Shown one piece after another: positions 25,207 through 33,929 of a DNA stretch of 41,173 nt; the stretch's first letter is position 1; each line of letters starts with the position of its first letter. The DNA lies in contig JAUHVK010000036.1 in assembly GCA_030425145.1 (NCBI GenBank), positions 1-41,173 of the forward strand, read 5' to 3'. The stretch is from Alphaproteobacteria bacterium (GTDB taxonomy: Bacteria > Pseudomonadota > Alphaproteobacteria > Rhodobacterales > Rhodobacteraceae). Made by a program: the position numbers and the translations under genes. The notes below the pieces were generated by a model that made no database searches, was not told the origin of the DNA, and saw only the letters and a list, made by a program, of their open reading frames with translations.

Positions 25207-26181
25207 GTTGCCGCGAATGTCGGTTTCTATGACCTCGCCGTCATGCAGCAGGATGGTTTTCCAGACCGGGTTTGACCCGAACCGCTCATAGACGCTGACA
25301 AAGGCGGTGTTGCGCGCAAGACGCGACATGGACGAACCGCAGGGCTTGCCTTTGCCAACCCGGCAAATCCGGGATTTCAGCGTCTCATACGCAGCATCGG
25401 TCGAGGAATAGGGCTGCACCTTGGACGGCAGGCCGTAGCGAAGTTGCTCGTGTGTTTGTGGACTGCCGAACATGGCCAGGGCGGCCGTGAACTGCCGCGC
25501 GCAGCCATCGTCGAAGCCAGTCACAAAAAACGTATGTGCCGCTGTGTTGCCCGGTTCGCTGTCATAGATCGCATAAGCGTTGCCACGCTCGGGATAGCGT
25601 TCGACCCGTTTACCCAACTTGCGATCCGGCACATCGCAAACCCGCGCCAGAACGCCGTAAGGCAGAACTGTGCCCATCGGGACAATTCGGTAGTCAGGCG
25701 CGTCCGGGCTTGGCCCGCCCCGGACAGGCGCGGCATCGCTTTGCATCTGAGGCGGCGCTGCGGCCACTTGGGTGCCCTCTTCGACCTGCGCGGATTGCGC
25801 CGCGCGGCTGAGGAAGCCGAGCAATCCCCGGCGCGGGGGATCGGCGACGACCGGAGCCGGGGTCTCGGCCTCCGTCGTTACTATGTTGGTCGCTTCGGGA
25901 ATGCTCTCGGTCTCTGTGACTGGCTCGTCGCTCACCACTTCGGGCGCGTCAGCGGCGGCATCGCTTGCCCCGCGGAACAACCGCCCGAAAAAGCCGGTGC
26001 GCTGCGGTTCGGCCGCCGCACTCACCTCTTCGGCTGGGGCATCGACGTCACCTCGCAAGGCGGCCCGGATTTCGCTTTCGCTGACATCGGTGTCAGACAG
26101 ACGCGGCACGTCGCGCATCGGGTCTTCGGCACAGCCGACAAGCAGGCTGCCCGCGATCAGGATCGCTGCGAAACGGATCAT
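25204..26181 (-). CDS. Predicted lipoprotein of unknown function
   Basis: A 325-residue protein beginning with a type II signal peptide and lipobox LVGC (lipidated C17). Residues 25-150 are low-complexity, rich in Ala, Glu and Pro, and contain two similar short segments, FFGRLFRGA and LLGFLSRAA, each after a basic/proline turn. The C-terminal ~170 residues form a compact domain with several cysteines (CDVPDRK, DDGCARQF, CRVGKGKPCGSS) and the phrase DYRIVPMGTVLPYGVLARVC. I do not recognise a characterised family. It is likely anchored to a membrane facing the periplasm. It lies downstream of dnaE with a terminator between, so it is probably expressed separately. Confidence 0.75.
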   Translation of the reverse strand: MIRFAAILIAGSLLVGCAEDPMRDVPRLSDTDVSESEIRAALRGDVDAPAEEVSAAAEPQRTGFFGRLFRGASDAAADAPEVVSDEPVTETESIPEATNIVTTEAETPAPVVADPPRRGLLGFLSRAAQSAQVEEGTQVAAAPPQMQSDAAPVRGGPSPDAPDYRIVPMGTVLPYGVLARVCDVPDRKLGKRVERYPERGNAYAIYDSEPGNTAAHTFFVTGFDDGCARQFTAALAMFGSPQTHEQLRYGLPSKVQPYSSTDAAYETLKSRICRVGKGKPCGSSMSRLARNTAFVSVYERFGSNPVWKTILLHDGEVIETDIRGN

Positions 26182-26205
26182 GCATTCCCCCCAAACACCG
26201 ATGCG

Positions 26206-26222
26206 GCACCCTAGCGGGGTGC
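26206..26222 (-). terminator. Terminator hairpin after dnaE
   Basis: GCACCC-TAGCG-GGGTGC, a perfect 6-bp stem with a 5-base loop, lies between the dnaE stop and the start of the lipoprotein gene on the same strand. Confidence 0.5.
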
Positions 26223-26269
26223 TGGCACCTCGTCCAGCGGCCTAAACGCAGCATTCCGACAGGCGCGGA

Positions 26270-29200
26270 TCACAGCTCTTCGACGTCAAGAACGCCGCCC
26301 AAGGACTTGATCGCCCCCTTGATTTCCGGCGTCACCGGAAACTCGCGGGCAAGCGCCACATCGACCTCACCGGGCAGGCCCGGCGCGTTGAGACAGCAGA
26401 TGCGGATCGGCCCCTTGCCCGCCTTGGGCAGTTGGTCCGCCGCGCGGGTCAGGACCGAGGCCACATGGGCGACCACGTCCACCTCATCGACAAAGATGCG
26501 CAGCCCCATGCTGACGGCATCGGCCACGGCGACATCCACGGGGGCGACGGACCGCCCGAGGAGTTTCAGCTGGTCGGATTCCAGCGTCGCCTCGCAGGTG
26601 ACCATGACCTTGGATCCGGTCTCCAGATGATCGCGCGCCGCCTCAAGCGTGTCAGAGAAAAGCGTGACTTCGTAAGCCCCGGTCGGGTCGCTGAGCTGAG
26701 CAAAGGCAAAGCGGTTGCCGCGCGCGGATTTGCGTTCCTGCCGGCCAGCCACAACCCCAGCCATCTTGACCACGCACGGCCCGTTCTGCGCCTTGGCCAG
26801 CACATCGTCGAGCGTCATCGCGCCCTTGCGCTTGAGTGCCGTCATGTAATCGTCGAGCGGGTGACCGGAGAGATAGAATCCCACGGCCTTGAACTCTTCT
26901 GACAGGCGTTCGGCAGGCAGCCAGTCCGAGACCGGCGACAAGCGCGGTTCAGGCAGGTCGTCGCCCGCTTCGCCAAAGAGCGACACCTGCGCCGAGGCGC
27001 GTTGTTCGTGGATCGCGGCGGAATAGCCCACCAGCGCATCGAGGCTTTCGAACACACGGCGGCGGTTGCGATCAAGCTGGTCGAAGGCGCCTGAACGGGC
27101 CAGCATTTCCAGCGGGCGTTTGCCCACACGCTTCAGATCGACCCGCCGGGCCACGTCGAAAAGGTTAACAAATGGTTTCTCACCGCGTGCTTCGGTGATC
27201 AGCTTCATCGCGTCGACACCAACGTTCTTCAATGCGCCCAGCGCGTAGACCAACGCACCGTCCTGCACGTCGAACATCGCCTGAGAGCGGTTCACGCACG
27301 GCGGCACCCATGGCAGGCTCAGGCCTTTCTTCACCTCTTCGAAATAGGTGGCAAGCTTGTCGGTCAGGTGAAGATCGCAGTTCATCACCCCGGCCATGAA
27401 CTCGACCGGGTGGTTGGCCTTGAGCCATGCCGTCTGGTAACTGACCACCGCGTATGCAGCGGCGTGGGACTTGTTGAAGCCGTAGTTGGCGAACTTTTCC
27501 AGAAGGTCGAACACCTCGGAGGCTTTCTTAGCCTCGACGCCGTTCTCTGCCGCGCCCTTTTCGAATTTCGGGCGTTCGGCGTCCATCGCCTCTTTGATCT
27601 TCTTACCCATCGCGCGGCGCAACAGGTCGGCGCCACCAAGGCTGTAGCCCGCCATGACCTGCGCGATCTGCATAACCTGTTCCTGATAGACAATGATGCC
27701 TTGGGTTTCCTCGAGGATATGGTCGATCAGAGGATGCACGGATTCCCGTTCACGCAACCCGTTCTTGACCTCGCAATAGGTCGGGATGTTTTCCATCGGG
27801 CCGGGACGATAGAGCGCCACAAGCGCAACGATATCTTCGATACAGGTGGGCTTCATGCGCTTGAGCGCATCCATCATGCCCGAGCTTTCCACCTGGAACA
27901 CGGCGACCGTTTTCGCAGCGGCGTAAAGCTTGTAGGTCGCCTCGTCATCCAGCGGGATGTGCCCGATGTCGTTCTCGGCCCCATCGGCGGGCTTGTACAA
28001 CTCTGTCCCGTCCGCAGCGACATGCAGCGGGCGGCCTGTCTTGAACACCATGTCCAGCGCGTATTGGATCACGGTCAGGGTCTTGAGGCCGAGGAAGTCG
28101 AACTTCACCAAACCCGCCTGTTCGACCCATTTCATGTTGAACTGGGTCGCCGGCATGTCCGAGCGCGGATCCTGATAGAGCGGAACAAGCTCGTCCAACG
28201 GGCGGTCCCCGATCACTACACCGGCGGCGTGGGTCGACGCGTTACGCAGCAGCCCTTCGACCTGCTGGCCGTAGGTCAGAAGTCGGTCCACCACCTCTTC
28301 CTCGCGCGCCGCTTCGCGCAGGCGCGGTTCGTCCTTGAGCGCCTTTTCAATGCTGACGGGCTTGACCCCTTCGACCGGGATCATCTTCGACAGACGGTCC
28401 ACCTGCCCGTAGGGCATCTGCAACACGCGCCCCACATCGCGCACCGCAGCCTTGGACAGAAGCGCACCGAAGGTGATGATCTGGCCCACCTTGTCCTTGC
28501 CGTACTTATCCTGAACGTAGCGGATCACCTCTTCGCGGCGGTCCATGCAGAAGTCGATGTCGAAGTCGGGCATCGACACACGTTCCGGGTTCAGAAAGCG
28601 TTCGAACAGAAGCTGATAGCGCAGTGGATCAAGGTCGGTGATGGTCAGCGCATAAGCCACCAGAGAGCCCGCACCGGAGCCCCGCCCCGGCCCGACCGGG
28701 ATGTCGTGATCCTTGGCCCATTTGATGAAGTCGGCAACGATCAGGAAGTAGCCGGGAAACCCCATGCCTTCGATGATGCCCAGCTCGAATTCAAGCCGTT
28801 TCTCGTATTCTTCAACCGGAGCGGCGTGCGGGATCACCGCAAGCCGGGCCTTCAACCCCTCGCGCGCCTGCCGCTTGAGCTCCTCGACCTCGTCATCCGC
28901 GAATTTCGGCAGGATTGGGTCGCGGCGATAGGCCATGAAGGCGCAGCGCCTGGCGATTTCGACGGTGTTTTCGATCGCCTCCGGCAGGTCGGCAAAGAGC
29001 GTCACCATTTCTTGCGGCGACTTGAAGTAATGCTGCGGTGTCAGGCGGCGGCGCGGTTCCTGCTGGTCGACATAAGCGCCCTCGGCAATACAGATCAGCG
29101 CGTCATGCGCTTCGTACATGTCGGATTTCGGGAAATAGACATCATTGGTCGCCACCAGCGGCAGACCCATCGCATAGGCCATTTCCACAAAACCACGCTC

Positions 29201-29770
29201 AGTCAGACGCTCGCTTTCGGGCAGACCATTTTCGCCCGGATGGCGCTGCAATTCGACATAGAGCCGGTCGCCGAAAATCTCTGCCAGCCGGTGCATCACA
29301 GCCTCCGCCGCGCCCCGATTGCCTTGCTGCAGGATACGCCCCACGGCACCTTCCGGCCCGCCAGTCAGGCAGATCACATCTTCGCTGTGCTGCGCCAGTT
29401 CGTCCAATGTGACATGCGGCAGTTCCCCGTCCCGCCGCAGGTAGAGGCAGGAATTGAGCTTCATCAGATGTTCGTACCCGGTCTCCGACTGTGCCAGCAG
29501 AACCACAGGAGCAGGGGGCTTGGCACGTTCGCCCGGCGCGGGCTCGGCCACCCTCAGATCAACCTGACAGCCAATGATCGGCTGCACCCCTGCCCCCGCC
29601 GCAGACACCGAAAATTCGAGCGCCGCAAAGAGGTTGTTGGTGTCGGTCAGCGCCACCGCCGGCATGCCTTTGGACATGCAAAGATCGGGCAGCTTCTTGA
29701 GCCGCACCGCCCCTTCCAAAAGCGAATATTCGGAATGGACGCGCAGGTGAATGAATCGGGGATCAGCCAT
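26270..29770 (-). CDS. dnaE: DNA polymerase III subunit alpha
   Basis: An 1,166-residue replicative polymerase catalytic subunit of the DnaE1 type. Domains in order are an N-terminal PHP domain (HLRVHSEYSLLEG at 8-20), the polymerase core with GPGRGSGAGSLVAYAL (360-375) and the catalytic aspartates in PDFDIDF (401-407), NYGFNKSHAAAYA, and a helix-hairpin-helix region. The C-terminal OB domain is marked by AGVVAGRQERKSARGNRFAF. Length and start are normal. It is transcribed away from the small secreted-protein gene and followed by a hairpin terminator. Confidence 0.98.
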   Translation of the reverse strand: MADPRFIHLRVHSEYSLLEGAVRLKKLPDLCMSKGMPAVALTDTNNLFAALEFSVSAAGAGVQPIIGCQVDLRVAEPAPGERAKPPAPVVLLAQSETGYEHLMKLNSCLYLRRDGELPHVTLDELAQHSEDVICLTGGPEGAVGRILQQGNRGAAEAVMHRLAEIFGDRLYVELQRHPGENGLPESERLTERGFVEMAYAMGLPLVATNDVYFPKSDMYEAHDALICIAEGAYVDQQEPRRRLTPQHYFKSPQEMVTLFADLPEAIENTVEIARRCAFMAYRRDPILPKFADDEVEELKRQAREGLKARLAVIPHAAPVEEYEKRLEFELGIIEGMGFPGYFLIVADFIKWAKDHDIPVGPGRGSGAGSLVAYALTITDLDPLRYQLLFERFLNPERVSMPDFDIDFCMDRREEVIRYVQDKYGKDKVGQIITFGALLSKAAVRDVGRVLQMPYGQVDRLSKMIPVEGVKPVSIEKALKDEPRLREAAREEEVVDRLLTYGQQVEGLLRNASTHAAGVVIGDRPLDELVPLYQDPRSDMPATQFNMKWVEQAGLVKFDFLGLKTLTVIQYALDMVFKTGRPLHVAADGTELYKPADGAENDIGHIPLDDEATYKLYAAAKTVAVFQVESSGMMDALKRMKPTCIEDIVALVALYRPGPMENIPTYCEVKNGLRERESVHPLIDHILEETQGIIVYQEQVMQIAQVMAGYSLGGADLLRRAMGKKIKEAMDAERPKFEKGAAENGVEAKKASEVFDLLEKFANYGFNKSHAAAYAVVSYQTAWLKANHPVEFMAGVMNCDLHLTDKLATYFEEVKKGLSLPWVPPCVNRSQAMFDVQDGALVYALGALKNVGVDAMKLITEARGEKPFVNLFDVARRVDLKRVGKRPLEMLARSGAFDQLDRNRRRVFESLDALVGYSAAIHEQRASAQVSLFGEAGDDLPEPRLSPVSDWLPAERLSEEFKAVGFYLSGHPLDDYMTALKRKGAMTLDDVLAKAQNGPCVVKMAGVVAGRQERKSARGNRFAFAQLSDPTGAYEVTLFSDTLEAARDHLETGSKVMVTCEATLESDQLKLLGRSVAPVDVAVADAVSMGLRIFVDEVDVVAHVASVLTRAADQLPKAGKGPIRICCLNAPGLPGEVDVALAREFPVTPEIKGAIKSLGGVLDVEEL

Positions 29771-29900
29771 GCGCCCACGATATGCAGCCCGTGATCTGGT
29801 GGAAAGCCCAACCTGTGGGTACCCAGCAAATTACGCTTTACAATTCTGACCAAAATAATCAGATATCGCCGCACAATACCTGACAAAAGGAATCGGAATA

Positions 29901-30212
29901 ATGATCCGGACAGTGACATCCCTCTTCACAACTCTTGCCCTGACCAGCGCCGCACTGGCTTCCGGCCCCGGCGAAACGCACCATGACGGCACCGCCTACC
30001 TGGCCAACGGCCTGACCTACGAAATCTTCGAAACCGCCATTGAGCATGTCGACCTCGAAGGCTGTCCGGCCGAGTTCGACGCCGACGCCAATTTCTGCCG
30101 CATGACGCTGGCCGCCGATCTCGCGCATGTGTTCGTGTTCTCCTATGAGGGTGATCAGCCGCTTCTTGCGGTCAAATCCTACGAATTGGGCGACGGGTTC
30201 CTGCCGTTCTGA
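29901..30212 (+). CDS. Small secreted protein of unknown function
   Basis: A 103-residue protein with a clear Sec signal peptide (MIRTVTSLFTTLALTSAALA, cleavage after ALA). The mature part of about 80 residues has two cysteines (EGCPAEF, NFCRMTL), which could form one disulfide, and an acidic composition. It probably resides in the periplasm or is exported. The family is not recognised. The start has AAGGA upstream. The 130 bases separating it from dnaE must contain both divergent promoters; TTTACA at 29837-29842 with AGATAT 18 bases on is a weak candidate. Confidence 0.75.
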   Translation: MIRTVTSLFTTLALTSAALASGPGETHHDGTAYLANGLTYEIFETAIEHVDLEGCPAEFDADANFCRMTLAADLAHVFVFSYEGDQPLLAVKSYELGDGFLPF

Positions 30213-30279
30213 TCCAGATCGCTCTGGCCCTATGCGCATGGGCGGTTTTCCCCTAAGCTGATTGCGAAGGAGACCGCCC

Positions 30280-30384
30280 ATGACAGGGATCATTGCGAGT
30301 GTGTGCGACGCTTGCGCAAATGGCGTGCCCGCATGTGGCAACACCCTCCCCAGCCATCAGGCGGAGCCTCTGTCCGGGACATGA
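30280..30384 (+). CDS. 34-residue cysteine-containing small protein, coupled to downstream membrane protein
   Basis: ATG 30280 is preceded by an excellent AAGGAG with seven bases of spacing, the best ribosome binding site in this part of the window. The frame reads MTGIIASVCDACANGVPACG, continues 14 more residues and stops at TGA 30382-30384, overlapping the next gene's ATG by four bases (ATGA). Three cysteines are arranged as CxxC plus one (C9, C12, C19). The downstream membrane-protein start has no ribosome binding site of its own, so this ORF is either a real small protein or a translational leader that couples ribosomes into it. Confidence 0.5.
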   Translation: MTGIIASVCDACANGVPACGNTLPSHQAEPLSGT

Positions 30385-31043
30385 CCACAGCCCCGCCCAC
30401 CGGCACGCGGTTCTTCGTCGGGCTGGCCCTGCGCCTGATCGGTTTGATAATCCTGCTGCTGACGGCGGTCTATTTCGCCGCGCAGGTGAAAGAGGCCATC
30501 GGCTTTGCCGTGAGGCCCGACAACGAAGAGATGATGCGCAAGCTGATCCTGCTTGGCCTCATCGCCTATATCCTGCTCACGGCCCTGCCCTTTGTTCCGG
30601 GGGCCGAGATCGGGATGACCCTGCTCACCGTATTCGGCGCGCAGATGGCGCCGCTGATCTATCTCGCCACGATCCTGAGCCTGCTTCTGGCCTATTCGGT
30701 CGGGCGCGTGGTGTCGCTGGAAAAGACCGCAGGATTTCTGCGCCGGATAGGGCTGGTGAAACTGCCCTCTTTTCTGGAAACCCTGTGCCAGGCCCCCAAG
30801 GAAGAGCGGCCAAACGTGCTGATCGACTCGACCGGCCACCCGGCGCTGCGGCGGCTGGCACTTTATCGCTATGTTGCGCTGGCCCTGCTGATCAACACGC
30901 CGGGCAATGCCATGGTCGGCGGCGGTGGCGGCCTGTCCTTTGCCGCTGGGCTGAGCGATGTGTTCACGCTGCCGAAGTTCCTCCTGACGATCTCCATAGC
31001 CGTCCTGCCGGTTCCGCTGGCGGTGTTCCTGTTCGGGGTTTGA
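30381..31043 (+). CDS. Multi-pass inner-membrane protein, VTT/DedA-like
   Basis: A 220-residue protein with about five hydrophobic segments: FFVGLALRLIGLIILLLTAV near residue 10, KLILLGLIAYILLTALPFV, LIYLATILSLLLAYSVG, YVALALLINTPGNAMVGGGG and LTISIAVLPVPLAVFLFGV. The run PFVPGAEIGMTLLTVFG resembles the re-entrant glycine/proline motif of TVP38/DedA (SNARE-associated) proteins, but the match is weak. ATG 30381 is chosen because of its ATGA overlap with the small upstream ORF; a GTG at 30303 is possible but inferior. Function unknown. Confidence 0.65.
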   Translation: MTTAPPTGTRFFVGLALRLIGLIILLLTAVYFAAQVKEAIGFAVRPDNEEMMRKLILLGLIAYILLTALPFVPGAEIGMTLLTVFGAQMAPLIYLATILSLLLAYSVGRVVSLEKTAGFLRRIGLVKLPSFLETLCQAPKEERPNVLIDSTGHPALRRLALYRYVALALLINTPGNAMVGGGGGLSFAAGLSDVFTLPKFLLTISIAVLPVPLAVFLFGV

Positions 31044-31050
31044 GAAAAAC

Positions 31051-31066
31051 TTAGCCATATGGATAA
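31051..31066. promoter_or_regulatory. ArsR-type operator, distal copy
   Basis: TTAGCCATATGGATAA, a near-perfect palindrome, lies eight bases after the membrane-protein stop. It matches the site at 31100-31115 in 14 of 16 positions. Confidence 0.6.
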
Positions 31067-31099
31067 GTTATTATTGCCCGATTACGCGGACACTGTTAC

Positions 31100-31115
31100 T
31101 TAGCCACATGGCTAA
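31100..31115. promoter_or_regulatory. ArsR-type operator overlapping the regulator's start codon
   Basis: TTAGCCACATGGCTAA has 7-base arms (TTAGCCA/TGGCTAA) around a 2-base centre and includes the ATG of the ArsR-family gene. The start-to-start distance to the distal copy is 49 bases. Two sites flanking the likely promoter fit autorepression by looping or by direct block. Confidence 0.65.
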
Positions 31116-31437
31116 TCAACTCGATACCATTTTCTCCGCAATGGCCGACCCGACCCGCCGGGCGGTAATCGAGCGCCTGCTCGACGGCCCCGCCAGCGTG
31201 TCTGACCTGCATGGCCCGCATGACATGGCGCTGCCGTCTTTCCTCAAACATCTGAACAAACTCGAACGGGCCGGGCTGGTGCGTTCCGAAAAAACCGGCC
31301 GCACCCGAACCCTGCACATCGAAGCCGCCCCCATGGCCGCTGCCGAAGACTGGCTCACCCAACAGCGCAGGCTGTGGGAAGGCCGTCTGGACCGGTTGCA
31401 GGCGCTGGCCGAAGCTCTTGAAAGGCCCAAGACATGA
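31108..31437 (+). CDS. ArsR-family winged-helix transcriptional regulator
   Basis: A 109-residue regulator. The winged helix is clear: FSAMADPTRRAVIERLLDGP, SVSDLHGPHDMALPSFLKHL (recognition helix) and LVRSEKTGRTRTLHIE (wing). There are no metal-binding cysteines of the ELCVCDL type, so it is not a classic metal sensor. It is the subtype usually found beside SRPBCC proteins. The gene overlaps the next by ATGA, forming a three-gene operon. The two palindromic operators at and upstream of its start suggest autoregulation. Confidence 0.9.
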   Translation: MANQLDTIFSAMADPTRRAVIERLLDGPASVSDLHGPHDMALPSFLKHLNKLERAGLVRSEKTGRTRTLHIEAAPMAAAEDWLTQQRRLWEGRLDRLQALAEALERPKT

Positions 31438-31895
31438 CCGCCCCCATCACCACCTTCCGCCTGACGCGCAACATCGCCGCCCCGCAAGACCGCCTCTGGC
31501 ACCTGCTCACCGACGCAAAGTCGCGCGAGATCTGGGGCGCGCCTTCGGATGATGCTGTGCTGGTGCTGGAAACCACCGACCTGCGCGAAGGCGGGCAAGA
31601 ACGGCACCGTTGTGGACCTGCGGACAACCCGGAATTCACTGTCGACACCCATTGGCATCACATCGACGCCCCCACCCGCGCCTGCTTCACCGAGACGATC
31701 ATCGCGGGCGGGCAACGGTTCGGCGTATCTCTGGTGACCTATGTCCTTGCTCCGGACGGTCCGGCGACAACTCTCACCGTCGATGTCGCCGTCGCGTCCA
31801 TGACTGGCGAGGACATGCAGGACGATTTCCAATCCGGCTGGACCAGTGGCCTCGACCGTCTGGACAGCCTTATCCGCTCAGGAGACCTGACATGA
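31434..31895 (+). CDS. SRPBCC (AHSA1-like) family protein, first copy
   Basis: A 153-residue START/Bet v1-like protein. The N-terminus FRLTRNIAAPQDRLWHLLTDA is the typical first strand and helix, and the C-terminal MQDDFQSGWTSGLDRLDSLI is the long closing helix. Such proteins bind hydrophobic ligands, but the ligand is unknown here. It overlaps both neighbours by four bases (ATGA), so the three genes are translated as a unit under the ArsR-type regulator. Confidence 0.85.
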   Translation: MTAPITTFRLTRNIAAPQDRLWHLLTDAKSREIWGAPSDDAVLVLETTDLREGGQERHRCGPADNPEFTVDTHWHHIDAPTRACFTETIIAGGQRFGVSLVTYVLAPDGPATTLTVDVAVASMTGEDMQDDFQSGWTSGLDRLDSLIRSGDLT

Positions 31896-32359
31896 GCTTC
31901 AACCCCGAAACCGACCTTCAGATCGAACGGCTGATGAAGGCCAGCCCGGAAACCATCTGGCGCTGCTGGGAAGAGCCGGAACTGTTCAAACAATGGTTCG
32001 TGCCACCCCCGGTCGAAGTGACGGAGGTCGAAAACGATCTGCGCCCGGGTGGCCGCGCCTTCAACGTGATGAAATTGCCGGACGGCACACTGATGGAGAA
32101 TGACGGCTGTTTTCTGGTCGCGAACCGGTTCTCCCGGCTGGTCTTTACCGACGGAGTCCTACCCGGGTTCCGCCCCGCGCCGACCCCGGCGTTCATGACC
32201 GCAGACGTGCGCCTGATCCCGCAGGATGGAGGCACGCTTTATCACGCGCATGTCATGCATTCCGATTCGGCCAAGCGCGACGAACACGAAAAAATGGGCT
32301 TTTTCGACGGCTGGGGCACCACGCTTGAACAGTTGGCGACCCTTGTTCAACGCCTTTGA
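31892..32359 (+). CDS. SRPBCC (AHSA1-like) family protein, second copy
   Basis: A 155-residue paralogue of the preceding gene product. Its signature is IERLMKASPETIWRCWEEPE followed by LFKQWFVPPPVEV, GGRAFNVM and a closing helix FDGWGTTLEQLATLVQRL. The pairing of two divergent SRPBCC genes behind one ArsR regulator suggests related ligands or a heteromer (inference). Confidence 0.85.
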   Translation: MSFNPETDLQIERLMKASPETIWRCWEEPELFKQWFVPPPVEVTEVENDLRPGGRAFNVMKLPDGTLMENDGCFLVANRFSRLVFTDGVLPGFRPAPTPAFMTADVRLIPQDGGTLYHAHVMHSDSAKRDEHEKMGFFDGWGTTLEQLATLVQRL

Positions 32360-32528
32360 AACAGGCACTTCGCCTGCACCGACCATGATTTGGGCACAAA
32401 ATATCTTGCCAAACCGCCTTTCGCTTGCCTAGCCTCTGTCGGCAACAGGGACATCCCCGCGCGTTTTCTACGCCGCATCGAGGGCGCGCACAAAACGGGG
32501 CATATTGGTAAGGCGGCAGGTTTTTCAC

Positions 32529-33929
32529 ATGGATATCACCTTTCTTCTGAACGGAGAGAGCGTGGAGCTGCGCGACGTGTCCCCCACGGCAACGCTGCTC
32601 GATTGGCTGCGCGAGGAGCGCGGCCTCACTGGCACCAAGGAAGGCTGTAACGAAGGCGATTGCGGCGCCTGCACGGTGATGGTCACAGATGCGCGCAGCG
32701 CACGCGCCCTAAATGCCTGCATTCTGTTCCTACCCCAGCTGGACGGCTGCGCGGTGCGCACGGTTGAAGGCATCAGCGCCCCCGATGGTAGCTTGCATCC
32801 GGTGCAGCAGGCGATGGTCGACCACCACGGATCGCAATGCGGCTTCTGCACACCGGGCTTTGTCGTGTCGATGGCGGTGGCGCATCTGAACGGCGACCAG
32901 AACCACGACGACGCGCTGGCGGGCAACCTTTGCCGCTGCACTGGCTATGCCCCGATCATCCGCGCTGCGGAAGCCGCCTCCAACCAACCTGCCCCCGACT
33001 GGCTCAAGGACACACCCCCTGCTTCTCTGGTTCATAAATACCTTTCAGGGGGTCTGGGGGGCAGACAGCCCCCCAGCGTCAACGCCCCAGAAACGCTGGA
33101 TGATCTCGCCACAACCTACGCCGCCCGTCCCGATGCAACGTTGATTGCAGGGGCAACGGATGTGGGCCTCTGGGTCACAAAATCCCTGCGCGATCTGGAC
33201 GATGTGATTTTCCTCAACCGTTGCGCCGAGTTGCAGCAGATCGAGGAGACCGACAACTCCTTGTGCATCGGCGCGGGGGTCACGATGGACCGGGTTCTGA
33301 AAGCCGTCAAAGACCTGCATCCATCCTACGCAGAAATGATCCGCCGCTATGGCTCGACCCAGGTGCGCGCGGCGGCGACGATCGGCGGCAACATCGCCAA
33401 CGGCTCGCCCATCGGGGACAACCCGCCTGCGCTGATCGCGATGGGGGCGACGCTGCATCTGCGGGCGGGCGACCATCGCCGCGACATGGCCCTAGAAGAG
33501 TTCTTCATCGACTACGGCAAACAGGACCGCGCCAAGGGCGAGTTTGTCGAGGCCGTCACGATCCCGCGCCACGCCCCGGCGCTGAAGGTCTACAAGCTCT
33601 CCAAACGCTTCGATCAAGACATTTCCGCCGTTTGCGGTGCGTTCAATATCGCCGTGACGGACGGCACCGTCACAGAGGCCCGCATCGCCTTCGGCGGTAT
33701 GGCGGGCATCCCGAAACGCGCCCGCTCGGTGGAGACTGCCTTGATTGGCAAGCCGTGGTCCGAGGCCAGCATCCGCGCCGCGATGACCAAGATGGCCGAG
33801 GATTACACACCCCTGTCCGACATGCGCGCCTCGGCCGACTACCGGCTACGGACGGCGGAAAACATGCTGCTGCGTTACTGGCACGAGGATCAGGGCATCG
33901 CGTCGAACGTGCTGGAGGTGTCGGCATGA
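32529..33929 (+). CDS. xdhA: Xanthine dehydrogenase small subunit (2Fe-2S and FAD)
   Basis: A 466-residue subunit that passes electrons from the molybdenum site to NAD+. The plant-type ferredoxin domain has C40, C45 and C48 (CNEGDCGAC) and C64. The second cluster domain has QCGFCTPG and NLCRCTGYAP. The FAD domain has LIAGATDVGLW and the conserved TIGGNIANGSPIGD. A GC-rich palindrome at 33031-33077 is translated inside the linker between the iron-sulfur and FAD domains (VHKYLSGGLGGRQPPS), where the family normally has no such sequence. ATG 32529 is chosen to start just before the ferredoxin fold. It overlaps xdhB by ATGA. The 169 bases upstream should hold the operon promoter; no strong match was seen. 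Confidence 0.95.
   Translation: MDITFLLNGESVELRDVSPTATLLDWLREERGLTGTKEGCNEGDCGACTVMVTDARSARALNACILFLPQLDGCAVRTVEGISAPDGSLHPVQQAMVDHHGSQCGFCTPGFVVSMAVAHLNGDQNHDDALAGNLCRCTGYAPIIRAAEAASNQPAPDWLKDTPPASLVHKYLSGGLGGRQPPSVNAPETLDDLATTYAARPDATLIAGATDVGLWVTKSLRDLDDVIFLNRCAELQQIEETDNSLCIGAGVTMDRVLKAVKDLHPSYAEMIRRYGSTQVRAAATIGGNIANGSPIGDNPPALIAMGATLHLRAGDHRRDMALEEFFIDYGKQDRAKGEFVEAVTIPRHAPALKVYKLSKRFDQDISAVCGAFNIAVTDGTVTEARIAFGGMAGIPKRARSVETALIGKPWSEASIRAAMTKMAEDYTPLSDMRASADYRLRTAENMLLRYWHEDQGIASNVLEVSA
33031..33077. repeat. GC hairpin repeat-like segment inside xdhA
   Basis: CTGGGGGGC (33054-33062) and GCCCCCCAG (33068-33076) form a perfect 9-bp stem around AGACA, preceded by AT-rich ATAAATACCT. This layout is what Rhodobacteraceae intergenic palindromes look like. 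Here it lies in frame within a coding region. Confidence 0.6.

Noticed and set aside
27368-29794. Long open frame antisense to dnaE (808 codons)
   Set aside because: It is the mirror of a high-GC gene with strong codon bias; the composition is low-complexity and dnaE on the other strand is certain.
33221-33925. Upstream extension of the xdhB frame into xdhA
   Set aside because: The extension is out of frame with xdhA and low-complexity; ATG 33926 with its ATGA overlap gives the family N-terminus.
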